From assembly GCA_948470005.1 (NCBI GenBank), contig CAOKNI010000011.1:1-32601 (forward strand): DNA of 32,601 bases, read 5' to 3'. Below, in pieces: positions 23,758-32,455 of the stretch. The DNA is from an uncultured Mycoplasmatota bacterium. Its GTDB lineage: Bacteria; Bacillota_I; Bacilli_A; RF39; UBA660. The position numbers and the translations under genes are program-made. Below the pieces are notes generated by a model. That model saw nothing but the letters and a program-made list of their open reading frames with translations. It was not told the origin of the DNA and ran no database searches. Each line of letters opens with the position of its first letter. The first letter of the stretch is position 1.

Positions 23758-25515
23758 ATGAAAAATATTAAAGAAGACGAAAAATTAAATACTATTAATC
23801 ACAGTTGTGCCCATTTACTTGCTCAAGCTGTAAAACATTTATATCCTAATGCTTTATTTTGGGTAGGCCCTGTTGTAGACGAAGGATTTTACTATGACAT
23901 TGATTTAGGAGACATTACCCTAACTGAAGATGACTTACCTGCAATTGAGCGTGAAATGAAGAAAATTGCTAAAGATGGTAAAAGAATTGTTAGAAATGAA
24001 TTAACTAAAAAAGAAGCAATAGACATGTTTAAGAATGATTTCTATAAATTAGATTTAATAAATAGAATGGATGAAAGTGATACGATTATTTCTACTTATA
24101 CCCAAGGAGATTTTACTGACCTTTGTCGTGGGCCTCATGTGGAAAGTGTAAAAGAGCTTAAAAACTTTAAATTATTAAAGGTAAGTGGTGCTTATTGGAA
24201 AGGGGATGCTAAAAACCATATGCTTCAAAGAATATATGGTGTATGCTTTCCAACTCCGGAAGAATTAGAATTCCACTTAGCGGAACTTGAAGAAGCAAAA
24301 GCTCGAGACCATCGGAAAATTGGTAAAGCAGGAAACATATTCATGACTCATGATTTAGTAGGTAAGGGAATGCCCTTATGGCTTCCAAATGGTGCAATAA
24401 TCCGTAAAGAATTAGAAAATTATATTTACGAAAAAGAAAAAAAGTTAGGCTATAATCATGTTTATACGCCATGTGTAGGTACAACTAATTTATATAAAAC
24501 AAGTGGTCATTGGGACCATTATAAAGAAAATATGTTCCCCGCAATGCAAGTTGATGATGAAGAATTTGTCCTTCGGCCAATGAATTGTCCCCATCATATG
24601 TTAGTGTATGCTAATTCTATTCATTCTTACCGTGATTTACCAATACGTATTGGTGAGCTAGCAACAGATTTTAGATATGAAGCTAGTGGGGCTGTAAAAG
24701 GCTTAGAACGAGTTCGCTGTATGTGTCAAAATGATGCGCATTTATTTGTGCGTCCAGACCAAATAGGCGAAGAGTTTAAAAAAGTAGTTGCTCTTATACT
24801 TGATGTATATAAAGATTTTGGCATTAAAGATTACAAGTTTAGATTATCCTTAAGAGACCCTCTGGATAAAGAAAAATATTATCCTGATGATGAAATGTGG
24901 AATGAAGCTGAAAATAAACTTCGTGAAGTTTTAAATGAGTATGGAATGCCTTACTTTGAAGCGGTAGGGGAAGCTGCCTTTTATGGTCCCAAACTTGATG
25001 TTAATGTAAAACCGGCCGTGGGGCCTGAAGTAACATTATCCACCTGTCAATTAGACTTTTTACTTCCTCGGCGCTTTGAACTTTCTTATGTCGAAAGTGA
25101 TGGCTCAAAAACCACTCCAGTCGTAATTCATCGAGCAATTCTTGGTACAATTGATAGATTTACCGCCTTTATATTAGAAGAGACCAAAGGATTACTTCCT
25201 CTTTGGTTAGCTCCAACTCAAATAAATGTTATTCCTGTTAATAAAGACTATCATTTAGAATATGCCAAAGAAATTTATGATAAATTAAAAGAATTAAATT
25301 TTAGAGTAGAGCTTGATAGTCGTGATGAAAAGCTTGGTTATAAAATGCGTGAGTCTGTTATGAAAAAAATTCCATATGCCATTATAATTGGTAATAAAGA
25401 AGCAGAAACAAGTACCATTAGTTATCGTAAATGGGGAAATGAAGAGACTATTAACTTAAGTTTAGAAGAATTAATTAAAAATCTTTATGAAGAAATATCT
25501 CGAAAAGGAAATTAA
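23758..25515 (+). CDS. thrS: Threonine-tRNA ligase, TGS domain absent
   Basis: A 585-residue class II aminoacyl-tRNA synthetase. The first recognisable part is the editing domain: HSCAHLL (His15, His19 of the HxxxH) and CRGPHV. The catalytic domain follows with Zn ligands Cys in MNCPHHM, His in NDAHLFVRP and His in VVIHRAILG, and motif 2/3 segments such as FRYEASGA. A C-terminal anticodon-binding domain starts near LPLWLAPTQINVIPV. The usual ~60-residue N-terminal TGS domain is missing because the protein begins almost at the editing domain. ATG 23758 is two bases after the preceding gene's stop. Confidence 0.95.
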   Translation: MKNIKEDEKLNTINHSCAHLLAQAVKHLYPNALFWVGPVVDEGFYYDIDLGDITLTEDDLPAIEREMKKIAKDGKRIVRNELTKKEAIDMFKNDFYKLDLINRMDESDTIISTYTQGDFTDLCRGPHVESVKELKNFKLLKVSGAYWKGDAKNHMLQRIYGVCFPTPEELEFHLAELEEAKARDHRKIGKAGNIFMTHDLVGKGMPLWLPNGAIIRKELENYIYEKEKKLGYNHVYTPCVGTTNLYKTSGHWDHYKENMFPAMQVDDEEFVLRPMNCPHHMLVYANSIHSYRDLPIRIGELATDFRYEASGAVKGLERVRCMCQNDAHLFVRPDQIGEEFKKVVALILDVYKDFGIKDYKFRLSLRDPLDKEKYYPDDEMWNEAENKLREVLNEYGMPYFEAVGEAAFYGPKLDVNVKPAVGPEVTLSTCQLDFLLPRRFELSYVESDGSKTTPVVIHRAILGTIDRFTAFILEETKGLLPLWLAPTQINVIPVNKDYHLEYAKEIYDKLKELNFRVELDSRDEKLGYKMRESVMKKIPYAIIIGNKEAETSTISYRKWGNEETINLSLEELIKNLYEEISRKGN

Positions 25516-25585
25516 CCTTAGAAATAAGTGAATTTTCTTTTTTCTTGCCCTTAATTATGTTATAATTCTATTTATCGAGGTAATT

Positions 25586-26386
25586 ATGAGTTGTATAAGT
25601 AAAAGTAAGTTATTAAGTTTAGAAATCAGTATGCGCTCTAAAGTGGTGAGTTATTTACAAGTATTAGCAAATGCGAGTACTAAAAATAGTATTAGTTTAA
25701 TTAATAGAATAGATGATTTAATTTTAAAAAGAGAGAATTATAAAAAATTATGCAGTTCTAATAATAAGCCAACCATAGAAGAAGCTACATCTTGGCTTCA
25801 AATGTGGAATGCTATGTTCCAGAGTCTTGAGAGTGAATTACAAAAAGAGACTTCAAGAAGTAATCAATTAAATGTCCAAACCAAAAAATTATTAGACGAA
25901 AATATTGCCCTTTTAATTGAAAAGGAAGCTTTAGCCGAAGATACTATAATAGACTTAGATATAAAGAATAAAGTAAGAGTTTTCCTTACTGAAATTTCTT
26001 TGGCAACCGGGGTATTAGCAAGTGATTTAGAAGCATTACTTAGTAGCGAACTATCAATTCCTGAAATGAGTTTAGCTATTTATCAAAAACATCTTCAAGA
26101 ACATCAAGATAAAACAACTTTAGACCCTATTTCAGGTTATTTAATTTTAGATGGCTTTGGTGCTTTTTTAGGCGAAATAAAACTAAAAGAAAAAGAAACT
26201 TTTGAAGATTTCTTAAGAGTTAATCCTTATTATCAAAGTTTAATAAATAGTGGTGCTATTTTAACTATTGGACCTAATATTCATAACATGATTGGTGAGG
26301 AATGTGTTTATTGTGTTAATTATGAAGAAATGTATAAACAAGGACTTTTAAGAAATAGTGAAGAAGATAATCTTCCAAGGAATTAA
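25586..26386 (+). CDS. Hypothetical protein, coiled-coil N-half
   Basis: A 266-residue soluble protein. Residues 1-130 are helical with heptad-like stretches (LQKETSRSNQLNVQTKKLLD), followed by a smaller domain from about 130 with VFLTEISLATGVLASDLEALL and a C-terminal ECVYCVNYEEMYKQG. No signal peptide, no known motif. A TATAAT -10 lies near 25560, and RBS CGAGG before ATG 25586. It is the first gene of a probable operon with 26389. Confidence 0.6.
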   Translation: MSCISKSKLLSLEISMRSKVVSYLQVLANASTKNSISLINRIDDLILKRENYKKLCSSNNKPTIEEATSWLQMWNAMFQSLESELQKETSRSNQLNVQTKKLLDENIALLIEKEALAEDTIIDLDIKNKVRVFLTEISLATGVLASDLEALLSSELSIPEMSLAIYQKHLQEHQDKTTLDPISGYLILDGFGAFLGEIKLKEKETFEDFLRVNPYYQSLINSGAILTIGPNIHNMIGEECVYCVNYEEMYKQGLLRNSEEDNLPRN

Positions 26387-26388
26387 AT

Positions 26389-26958
26389 ATGAGTAATGGT
26401 GATAAAGTTTGCGATTTACTAATAGTAATTGTTAAAAAGCTTAACTTTATTGAAATTCTTGAAACAATATGTTTGCTGCTTAAAACTGGCGAAACTAATT
26501 CTTTACCAAAAGAAGAAATATTAAATAATATCGAAACATTTTTAAATTCTAAAGATTTAGAAACTAATAATAAAGAACACTTTTTAGCTCTAGTAGCATC
26601 TCTTTTAGCTTTTTACAATTTTGATGAAGCATTTTCTCAAAATTTAGCCAAAATGTTTTTTGATATTAACACACTGAAAATGGAATGCCAAAATATATTT
26701 AGTGAATTTATAAATATACTTGCTTCTAGAAAAGAAACAATTTATTGTCTTGTATATCGAAGTATTATAAGAGACTTAAATACGGGTAAATCATTATTTG
26801 AAATAATGCTTTACTTCAAGAATAATTATCAAGATATTTTAGAAGAATTTCAAAACTCTAGTAGTGTTATTTCTTTTGATTTCGTGCACTTGGATAGAGA
26901 GTTAGCAAAATTAAAAAAAGATGGCGAGGATAACCCACCAGGGATACGCGGGAAATAA
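26389..26958 (+). CDS. Hypothetical helical protein
   Basis: A 189-residue all-helical soluble protein. The start is ATG 26389, two bases after the stop of the 25586 gene, so the two are probably co-translated. It has no recognised domain; alternating hydrophobic helices (FIEILETICLLL, HFLALVASLLAFYNF, NIFSEFINILAS) suggest a repeat-like bundle. A terminator (26949-26972) overlaps its last codons. Confidence 0.55.
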   Translation: MSNGDKVCDLLIVIVKKLNFIEILETICLLLKTGETNSLPKEEILNNIETFLNSKDLETNNKEHFLALVASLLAFYNFDEAFSQNLAKMFFDINTLKMECQNIFSEFINILASRKETIYCLVYRSIIRDLNTGKSLFEIMLYFKNNYQDILEEFQNSSSVISFDFVHLDRELAKLKKDGEDNPPGIRGK

Positions 26959-26972
26959 AATTCTCGTTTTTT
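26949..26972 (+). terminator. Rho-independent terminator
   Basis: CGGGAA (26949-26954) / TTCTCG (26961-26966) with one G-T pair, followed by six Ts. Confidence 0.6.
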
Positions 26973-27051
26973 ATTACAAAATAAATTATTTCATATTTAC
27001 TTTTTACTTTACCTTTGTTATAATACTTTGTAGAATAAGGAGTGGATATTT

Positions 27052-28197
27052 ATGAAGACATCATCTTTAGAAGTTACAAGACTTCTTGATAAATTGTATA
27101 ATCTACGTGGCAGCGATAGTGTGATTTTAAAAGAAATGGAAAGTTCTAAAGTCCTAGCAGAAGAAACAAAGGAGCGGACCACTAAGCAAAAAAGTGCTTT
27201 ACAAGATAAAATTGCGGAGCTAGAAAGCGATAGTAAAAATCTTGAGGAACAAGGAAAGAAATTAATTGATGTTTTAAATGGTATTGATAAGACTTCATTT
27301 GAGACAGTTATAACTCGTTTAAACATTAATTTTGACCCTGAAGCTTTAGTAGAAAGACTAAATGCCAAACTTCCTGAAACAATGGAAAATGTTCATAATG
27401 ATATTGATGCTAGTAAAAAAGAGCTTTTAGCAGTGGAAGAAGAAATGGAAAGCGCTATTACTGAGATTGAAGAACTTGGCATTAGAAAAGATGCGGCAAT
27501 GGAAGCTCAAGAAAAATTAAATGAGTACTTTGAACTTGCTTTAGCAGGTAATATCAATATTACAAGAGATTCCATTACTTCACTATTAGACCAATTTCAG
27601 TTTAGTGAAGATGAGACTAGAGAAGCTGCTAAAATCTTGATGTTCCCTGAAGACGCTTTATTTGATTATGATAACCGTCTTAAAAATGCTGATAAAAGAT
27701 CAATTGGCGATGTCATGAAAGAAGCTAAAAAAGAAAGTGCCATAAGTACTTCTACACCAGTAGCAGTTAAGCCTGTGGAAATAGTCGAAGTAAAAGAAGA
27801 ACCAAAAAGTGAAGAAGCAGTTGTAGAAAAAACTTTTGATAGAGAAGACCTTATGGATTTATTTAGTGAAATAGGTCTCGATTACTTAGATTATACAACT
27901 ACGGACTTAGACGAAATCTTAGCTCATTTTAACGAAAAAGTTATCAGAAGAAATGTTGCCATATTTAAAAATAATGATTTAAATTTAGATGTCTTTGTAG
28001 ATAATATAAGCTTACTATATGATAAAGAATTAGAAGCTAAAGTTGATAGATTATTAAGAATAGGCAAGAGTGCTCTAGATATTTATTTAAATCCTAGTGT
28101 GTTAACAAAATATGATTACAAAAGTTTAGATAAAGCAATAATAGTATTACAAAATAGTGGTTTAGACCCAAAGAAAGTACCACTTATGGCGTATTAG
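27052..28197 (+). CDS. Coiled-coil protein with C-terminal mTERF-like helical repeats
   Basis: A 381-residue soluble protein. Residues 1-160 form long coiled coils (Lys/Glu-rich, for example around SKVLAEETKERTTKQKSAL). Residues 200-255 are a flexible Pro/Val/Glu-rich linker, and 262-381 are a helical domain with the pattern FNEKVIRRNVAIFKNNDLNL then VFVDNISLLYDKELEAKVDR. That pattern is shared with the two following genes and resembles the repeats of mitochondrial transcription termination factors (helix, NxxxLxxxGl turn, helix). ATG 27052 follows GGAGTGG with a TATAAT -10 near 27020. First gene of a three-gene operon upstream of sepF. Confidence 0.6.
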   Translation: MKTSSLEVTRLLDKLYNLRGSDSVILKEMESSKVLAEETKERTTKQKSALQDKIAELESDSKNLEEQGKKLIDVLNGIDKTSFETVITRLNINFDPEALVERLNAKLPETMENVHNDIDASKKELLAVEEEMESAITEIEELGIRKDAAMEAQEKLNEYFELALAGNINITRDSITSLLDQFQFSEDETREAAKILMFPEDALFDYDNRLKNADKRSIGDVMKEAKKESAISTSTPVAVKPVEIVEVKEEPKSEEAVVEKTFDREDLMDLFSEIGLDYLDYTTTDLDEILAHFNEKVIRRNVAIFKNNDLNLDVFVDNISLLYDKELEAKVDRLLRIGKSALDIYLNPSVLTKYDYKSLDKAIIVLQNSGLDPKKVPLMAY

Positions 28198-28210
28198 GGA
28201 GGTTTATAAT

Positions 28211-28972
28211 ATGGAAAGATTAATTATTGGTGATGTTGGAGTTTTACTAGATGAAGGTGTTGACAAATACAAATTTGTAGCAAATGAAAAATTACAAGTA
28301 AACTCTAGTGCCGTAGCGGAGGTTTTTGCAAACTTCGGTTATGATGTAAATACCGTTCCAGGCGGTTTTGTTAAAGCTTTAACTATAAATGCTAAAGAAC
28401 TTGAAGAAGTAAAAAGTGTCCTTGCGGAAATTGAGAGTATGGGACTTAAAACTGTGTTTGAAGTAAATATGCGTCTTGCTTGTTTTAAAAGAAGCTTTGT
28501 TGAAAGATTAAAAAAATATCAAAAAGCTGGGGCTCCATATTTAAATAGTGATAATACTTTTGTAAGTACATTATTTAGTACAGAAGATCCCGATAAATAT
28601 TTAACGAGTAATGTCGCTTCAGAGCCTACTGATACGGCACCTACTAATGTTGTAGATATTAAGGGGGCCGAAAGTCAAGATAGCATTCAAATTATGGATG
28701 AGTTTGACCGTGGAATTTATAATGAAATTAGTAAAAATCTAAATTATATAATTCTTGCTAATCCTACTAATGGAGTTGTTGTAAATATCGTTCAAAATAT
28801 TTTAAGTAGACTAGCTGATGCTATATTAAGAAAGGAATACCAATTCTTAGGAATAAATGGTATGATTAGTAATATAATGGAAGACATGGGTGTCAATTTA
28901 CAATCAGTTGAAGCAGAGACTATTTTAAGCACTATTCCAGAAGTTGAAATGGGAAGGGGAAGAGCTGCATGA
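28211..28972 (+). CDS. Hypothetical protein with mTERF-like helical repeat
   Basis: A 253-residue soluble protein. Residues 30-100 contain the repeat also seen in its neighbours: LEEVKSVLAEIESMGLKTVF, then EVNMRLACFKRSFVERLKKY and GAPYLNSDNTFVS. A linker rich in Ser/Thr/Pro follows, and residues 165-253 are helical with no known motif. The start ATG 28211 follows GGGAGG, 13 bases after the upstream stop, and the stop overlaps the next gene's start as ATGA. Function unknown. Confidence 0.55.
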   Translation: MERLIIGDVGVLLDEGVDKYKFVANEKLQVNSSAVAEVFANFGYDVNTVPGGFVKALTINAKELEEVKSVLAEIESMGLKTVFEVNMRLACFKRSFVERLKKYQKAGAPYLNSDNTFVSTLFSTEDPDKYLTSNVASEPTDTAPTNVVDIKGAESQDSIQIMDEFDRGIYNEISKNLNYIILANPTNGVVVNIVQNILSRLADAILRKEYQFLGINGMISNIMEDMGVNLQSVEAETILSTIPEVEMGRGRAA

Positions 28973-29256
28973 AATTCTTAGAAAAGTTTGGTTTTGGTAA
29001 AAAAGACATCGAAGCTTTAAAAGAAAATTCCACAAGTGTTTTAATTAAAGAGTTAGAAGCTCATAAAAAATTAGTTTCTAAAAACCTAGAATATTTAAAC
29101 AATATTGGCGTTACTAATTTATCTGAAATATTTATTAATTATCATGACATGTTTTTAATGGATAATAGTAACTTTGTTGAAATATTTAATAAATATGAAC
29201 CTGAATCATTAATTGAAAAATTAGCTAAAGATGTTCGAATTATGGAGTATTTATAA
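28969..29256 (+). CDS. Small helical-repeat protein
   Basis: A 95-residue protein with one copy of the shared repeat: VSKNLEYLNNIGVTNLSEIF then INYHDMFLMDNSNFVEIFNK. Its start ATG overlaps the upstream stop (ATGA), so translation is coupled and the TGA in that overlap confirms TGA as a stop in this genome. N-terminus MKFLEKFGFGKKDIEALKEN is basic and amphipathic. No function is known; it ends 80 bases before sepF. Confidence 0.6.
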   Translation: MKFLEKFGFGKKDIEALKENSTSVLIKELEAHKKLVSKNLEYLNNIGVTNLSEIFINYHDMFLMDNSNFVEIFNKYEPESLIEKLAKDVRIMEYL

Positions 29257-29335
29257 TACTTTTTTAGCTTTTTTAAAGTATTGATTTAAGTAAAAATATT
29301 TGATAGAATTAATTTAGAAAATAGGAGGAGTGTAT

Positions 29336-29743
29336 ATGGCTCTTAGTAAATTAAAAAATTGGTTAACAGGTAATGACGAAGAAGATACTCTTACTGGTAC
29401 CGAAGATGAGTTTTATAGTGTAAGTGAAAGTGAAGCTTTAGCTGAGGCAGATAAATCTGGAAATAAAATGATTTTATTGGAGCCTCGTGCCTATTCTGAG
29501 TCACAGCAAATAGCTGACCACTTAAAAAATCGTAATAGTGTTGTCGTAAATTTAAAGCGTGTAACTTCCGACCAAGCTAAAAGAATTATCGATTTCCTTA
29601 GTGGATGTATTTATGCTATAGGTGGATCAATGCAAAAAATTGGAGTAGGTATCTATCTATGTACTCCTAATAATGTTAATGTCCAAGGTAAAATTTCAGA
29701 TGAAGTAGAAAAGAATAAGAACGAAGTAGAAGAAGAATGGTAG
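29336..29743 (+). CDS. sepF: Cell division protein SepF
   Basis: A 135-residue FtsZ-associated protein that forms part of the division ring and tethers FtsZ to the membrane. The N-terminus MALSKLKNWLTGNDE is the amphipathic membrane-binding helix, followed by an acidic linker and the DUF552 core: ILLEPRAYSESQQIADHLKN, VVVNLKRVTSDQAKRIIDFL and GCIYAIGGSMQKIGVGIYLC, then an acidic tail. ATG 29336 is behind GGAGGAG. It is followed by divIVA, as in many Bacillota. Confidence 0.92.
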   Translation: MALSKLKNWLTGNDEEDTLTGTEDEFYSVSESEALAEADKSGNKMILLEPRAYSESQQIADHLKNRNSVVVNLKRVTSDQAKRIIDFLSGCIYAIGGSMQKIGVGIYLCTPNNVNVQGKISDEVEKNKNEVEEEW

Positions 29744-29779
29744 TTGTGTTACAATTAATATATTAGAGGTGATGAGTCC

Positions 29780-30205
29780 TTGAGGAAGTTTAGTACAAGT
29801 AGTTTTGGCTATAATAAAATTGAAGTAAATAATTTTGTAAATGAAGTAACAGCAGAATATGAAAGCATGCTTAATAAACTAAAAAAACAAGATATTGATA
29901 TTGCTAATTTAAAAGCCGAATTAGAAAAATATAAAAATATGGAAAATACTTTAAATAAAGCGATAATGGTCGCTGAAGATGCTTCCAATCAAATTAAAAG
30001 AATTGCTCGTGATGAAGCAAAAGGAATTATGGATGATGCCAAACGAAATGCCTCTCGTATTATTAATGATGCCCTACTACAAGCTAATAAAGTTGAACAA
30101 GATGCCGAAACACTAAAGCGTCGGGTTGGAGTCTTTAAAAGAAGACTAAGAAGTGTTGTTGATGAAGAAATAGAATTTATTGATAGTATTAACGAAGATT
30201 ATTAG
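29780..30205 (+). CDS. divIVA: DivIVA-domain cell division/polarity protein
   Basis: A 141-residue protein whose N-terminus RKFSTSSFGYNKIEVNNFVN matches the DivIVA lipid-binding domain (FGYN-type turn), followed by coiled coils (LNKLKKQDIDIANLKAELEK and the Ala/Asp-rich DDAKRNASRIINDALLQA). It is shorter than Bacillus DivIVA. It localises to curved membrane at poles and septa and recruits partners. The start is TTG 29780 behind GAGGTGATG. A terminator (30195-30218) overlaps its end. Confidence 0.88.
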   Translation: MRKFSTSSFGYNKIEVNNFVNEVTAEYESMLNKLKKQDIDIANLKAELEKYKNMENTLNKAIMVAEDASNQIKRIARDEAKGIMDDAKRNASRIINDALLQANKVEQDAETLKRRVGVFKRRLRSVVDEEIEFIDSINEDY

Positions 30206-30218
30206 TTAATCTTTTTTT
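30195..30218 (+). terminator. Rho-independent terminator after divIVA
   Basis: Perfect stem AAGATTA (30195-30201) / TAATCTT (30207-30213), loop TTAGT, then seven Ts. Confidence 0.8.
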
Positions 30219-30526
30219 GACCCTATATTTTAATTTTGTCACGAAATTTCATTAATTAAATTATTGGGGTACAAGCCTACTGCTTGCGGTGAAGTGTTTA
30301 ATATGTTTTGTTGAAGATAATGAAAATAAATTAGACCTGTATTACAATGCTTTTGAAGAAAATAATTCAGTTTATGGAAAACTTGTAACTATACTTGGCA
30401 CCAGCTCATACTGATTGCTGTTGAATAATTAATACTTGCTCATACAGCTATATACTTATTAAGAGTATTTTTTACCAAAAATTTTATGTATGAGCAAGAA
30501 GAAGTTTCTTACTTCATTTTCTAATC
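30219..30526. other. Gene-free stretch with a repeated GCTCATAC element
   Basis: No convincing gene. A frame from GTG 30290 could encode about 41 residues but has no ribosome site. GCTCATAC occurs at 30404-30411 and 30438-30445, and its inverse GTATGAGC at 30488-30495. The last two belong to an 11-base inverted repeat CTTGCTCATAC (30435-30445) / GTATGAGCAAG (30488-30498), spanning 64 bases. This could be a small RNA hairpin, a regulatory element or the ends of a miniature element. Confidence 0.4.
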
Positions 30527-30556
30527 AAACGAAAGAATAAATCTTTCGTTTTTTTG
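30527..30556 (+). terminator. Rho-independent terminator upstream of pyrH
   Basis: AACGAAAGA (30528-30536) / TCTTTCGTT (30542-30550) with a long T-run. No confident gene lies directly upstream, so it may end a non-coding transcript from the stretch before it. Confidence 0.8.
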
Positions 30557-30604
30557 TTTCTTCATCTCTTGTTTTATGGTAGAATAATTTTAGGAGTGAT
30601 AAAA

Positions 30605-31309
30605 ATGGTTAAGTATAAAAGAGTTTTATTAAAATTAAGCGGTGAAGCTTTAGCAGGAGACAAGAAATTTGGCTTAGATAATAATATCGTTGGAGCTTTA
30701 TGTGATAAGATAAAAGAAGTTGTCGAAATGGGTGTTGAAGTTGCTATTGTTGTTGGTGCTGGCAATTTCTGGCGTGGCAGATTTGGTCCGGAAATGGAAC
30801 GTAGTACTGCTGATTATATGGGTATACTTGCAACATGCATGAATGCTTTAGCTCTAAGTGATGCTCTAGAATCAAAAGGTTTAAGTGCCAAAGTAGAGAC
30901 ATCAATTGAAATGAAAGGTATTGCAGAACAATTTGATGAGAAAAAAGCTAAAAAATATTTAGAAGAGAAAAGAGTTGTGATATTTGGCGGGGGAACAGGA
31001 CACCCTTACTTTACCACTGATACAGCTGCTTCCCTTCGAGCAATTGAAATAAATGCAGATATTATTTTATTAGGTAAATCGATAGATGCTGTATATTCTG
31101 CGGACCCTAAAATTGTCCCTGATGCTATTCGTTATGAAGCCATTACATATTTAGATGTATTAAAAGAAGATTTAAAAGTCATGGATTCAACTGCTACTGC
31201 TATGTGCCGGGATAATTCTATGCCACTACTAGTTTTTGGGATTGCTGATCCTGAAAATATTGTTAGAGCTATTAAAGGTGAGTCTATTGGGACAATAGTC
31301 TATAATTAA
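30605..31309 (+). CDS. pyrH: UMP kinase (uridylate kinase)
   Basis: A 234-residue protein of the amino-acid-kinase fold that phosphorylates UMP to UDP. Family segments: YKRVLLKLSGEALAG (3-17), IVVGAGNFWRGR, MGILATCMNALALSDALE, VVIFGGGTGHPYFTTDTAA and LLGKSIDAVYSADPK. The start is ATG 30605 behind TAGGAGTG; the upstream frame extension contains the promoter TAGAAT and is not real. In many relatives frr (ribosome recycling factor) follows directly; here decayed accessory DNA begins 11 bases after the stop. Confidence 0.95.
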   Translation: MVKYKRVLLKLSGEALAGDKKFGLDNNIVGALCDKIKEVVEMGVEVAIVVGAGNFWRGRFGPEMERSTADYMGILATCMNALALSDALESKGLSAKVETSIEMKGIAEQFDEKKAKKYLEEKRVVIFGGGTGHPYFTTDTAASLRAIEINADIILLGKSIDAVYSADPKIVPDAIRYEAITYLDVLKEDLKVMDSTATAMCRDNSMPLLVFGIADPENIVRAIKGESIGTIVYN

Positions 31310-31319
31310 TAAGATTGAT

Positions 31320-31600
31320 ATGTTTGATAAATTAGAAATAACATCTCCAGTTGGAATGATTGATGGCAGTTTATCCAAAACTTAGATATAACTAAAGTAT
31401 CGTCTATGCGAAGAAATAGAATAATCTCTGATATTTTTAATAGATTACATTTTATGGAAAGAAGAAGCGGTTTAATTAGAATTTTAGAGTCATATAACGA
31501 TTTTGAAAAAAGCCAACTTTTTCTTCCGATAATTCTTCATTCAGAATAACTTTTTCTAATAAGAATTATGTTAGTGTTATACCTGATAAAGATAAATGGA
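31320..31600 (+). pseudogene. C-terminal remnant of AlbA_2 (schlafen-type) ATP-binding protein
   Basis: Frame fragments MFDKLEITSPVGMIDGS (31320-31385, ends TAG), DITKVSSMRRNRIISDIFNR and ERRSGLIRILESYNDF (from 31376), and SSDNSSFRITFSNKNY (from 31522) match in order the C-terminal half of AlbA_2/RecG-like ATP-binding proteins (family pattern SPGGxxDG, SxRRNPxIxDIFxRLxxMxRRGSG, PxFxSDxxxF). At least two frameshifts are needed, the second at the A-run near 31505. The N-terminal AlbA_2 domain is missing. The third frame runs without a stop into the DUF1016 part, so the two remnants are fused. Confidence 0.65.
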
Positions 31601-32455
31601 ATACTTTAAATTATGCAGAAAAGAAAGTTATGCAAACGATACTAGATAACGGTAAGGATATATTAAATAAATTATCTAAAAAATTAACAAGTAAATTTGG
31701 CAGTGGTTTTAGTTTGCCTGGATTATATAATATGAGATTATTTTATAGCAAGTATAAGAATTTCCAACCACTGGCTGGAAATTTAAGCTGGAATCATTAT
31801 TGTTATTTAATTTATATAGAAGATGATAAAGAAAGAAACTTTTATGAACAAGAATGTATAAATTCTAAATGGTCGAAAAGAGAATTAAAAAGGCAAATTG
31901 ATTCATCTTTATTTCAAAGATTACTACTATCAGATGGAATTATCTAAAAAAGGTCAAACTATAAGTAATCCAATAGATATATTAAAAGAACCTTATGTTT
32001 TTGCATTTTTAGGCATTAAAGAAAATAAACCATTGCTCGAGAATGATTAGAAAAAAATTTAATAAATCATTTATCGGCATTTTTAATGGAACTAGGAAAA
32101 GGCTTTATGTACGTCGGAAATCAAGTAAGAATTACATTAGATAACAACACTCATTATTACGTTGATCTTTGCCTATATAATAAGATTTTAAGATCATACG
32201 TATTAATAGATTTGAAAATGGATGATATGAAACCAGAATATACTGGACAAATGAATATGTATATAAATTACTATAACAAAAAAATTAAAGATGAATTTGA
32301 TAATGAAACAATTGGAATTATTCTTTGTACTGAAAAAAAGGGTATAACTATGGAATATGCTAAATAATATATTTGCTTCCACTTATACTTACTATATTCC
32401 AAATACAGAGGTATTAATTAGCGAAGTAGAAAAAATCTTAAGTAAAACAGAATAA
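31601..32455 (+). pseudogene. Decayed DUF1016 (YhcG) PDDEXK nuclease gene
   Basis: Segments in family order: LSKKLTSKFGSGFSLPGLYN and MRLFYSKYKNFQ, LSWNHYCYLI, ERNFYEQECINSKWSKRELK and RQIDSSLFQRLLLSDG (frame ends 31947); then EPYVFAFLGIKE in another frame with TAG 32048-32050; then MELGKGFMYVGNQVR, YYVDLCLYNKILRSYVLIDL, QMNMYINYY and TIGIILCTEKK (frame from 32086); a last shift reads NNIFASTYTYYIPNTEVLI to TAA at 32455. The VDLxxYN...DLK part is the PDDEXK-type nuclease core. At least three frameshifts and one stop, some at A-runs. The N-terminal ~40 residues are replaced by the AlbA_2 remnant. The family is often found near restriction-modification or defence genes. Confidence 0.75.

Noticed and set aside
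29255..29282. Inverted repeat AATACTTT/AAAGTATT after the 28969 gene
   Set aside because: Not followed by a T-run, and the loop is long; not a standard terminator.
30260..30300. Segment resembling the conserved end of 6S RNA
   Set aside because: A matching 5' half would have to lie inside divIVA, so a 6S RNA gene is not supported.
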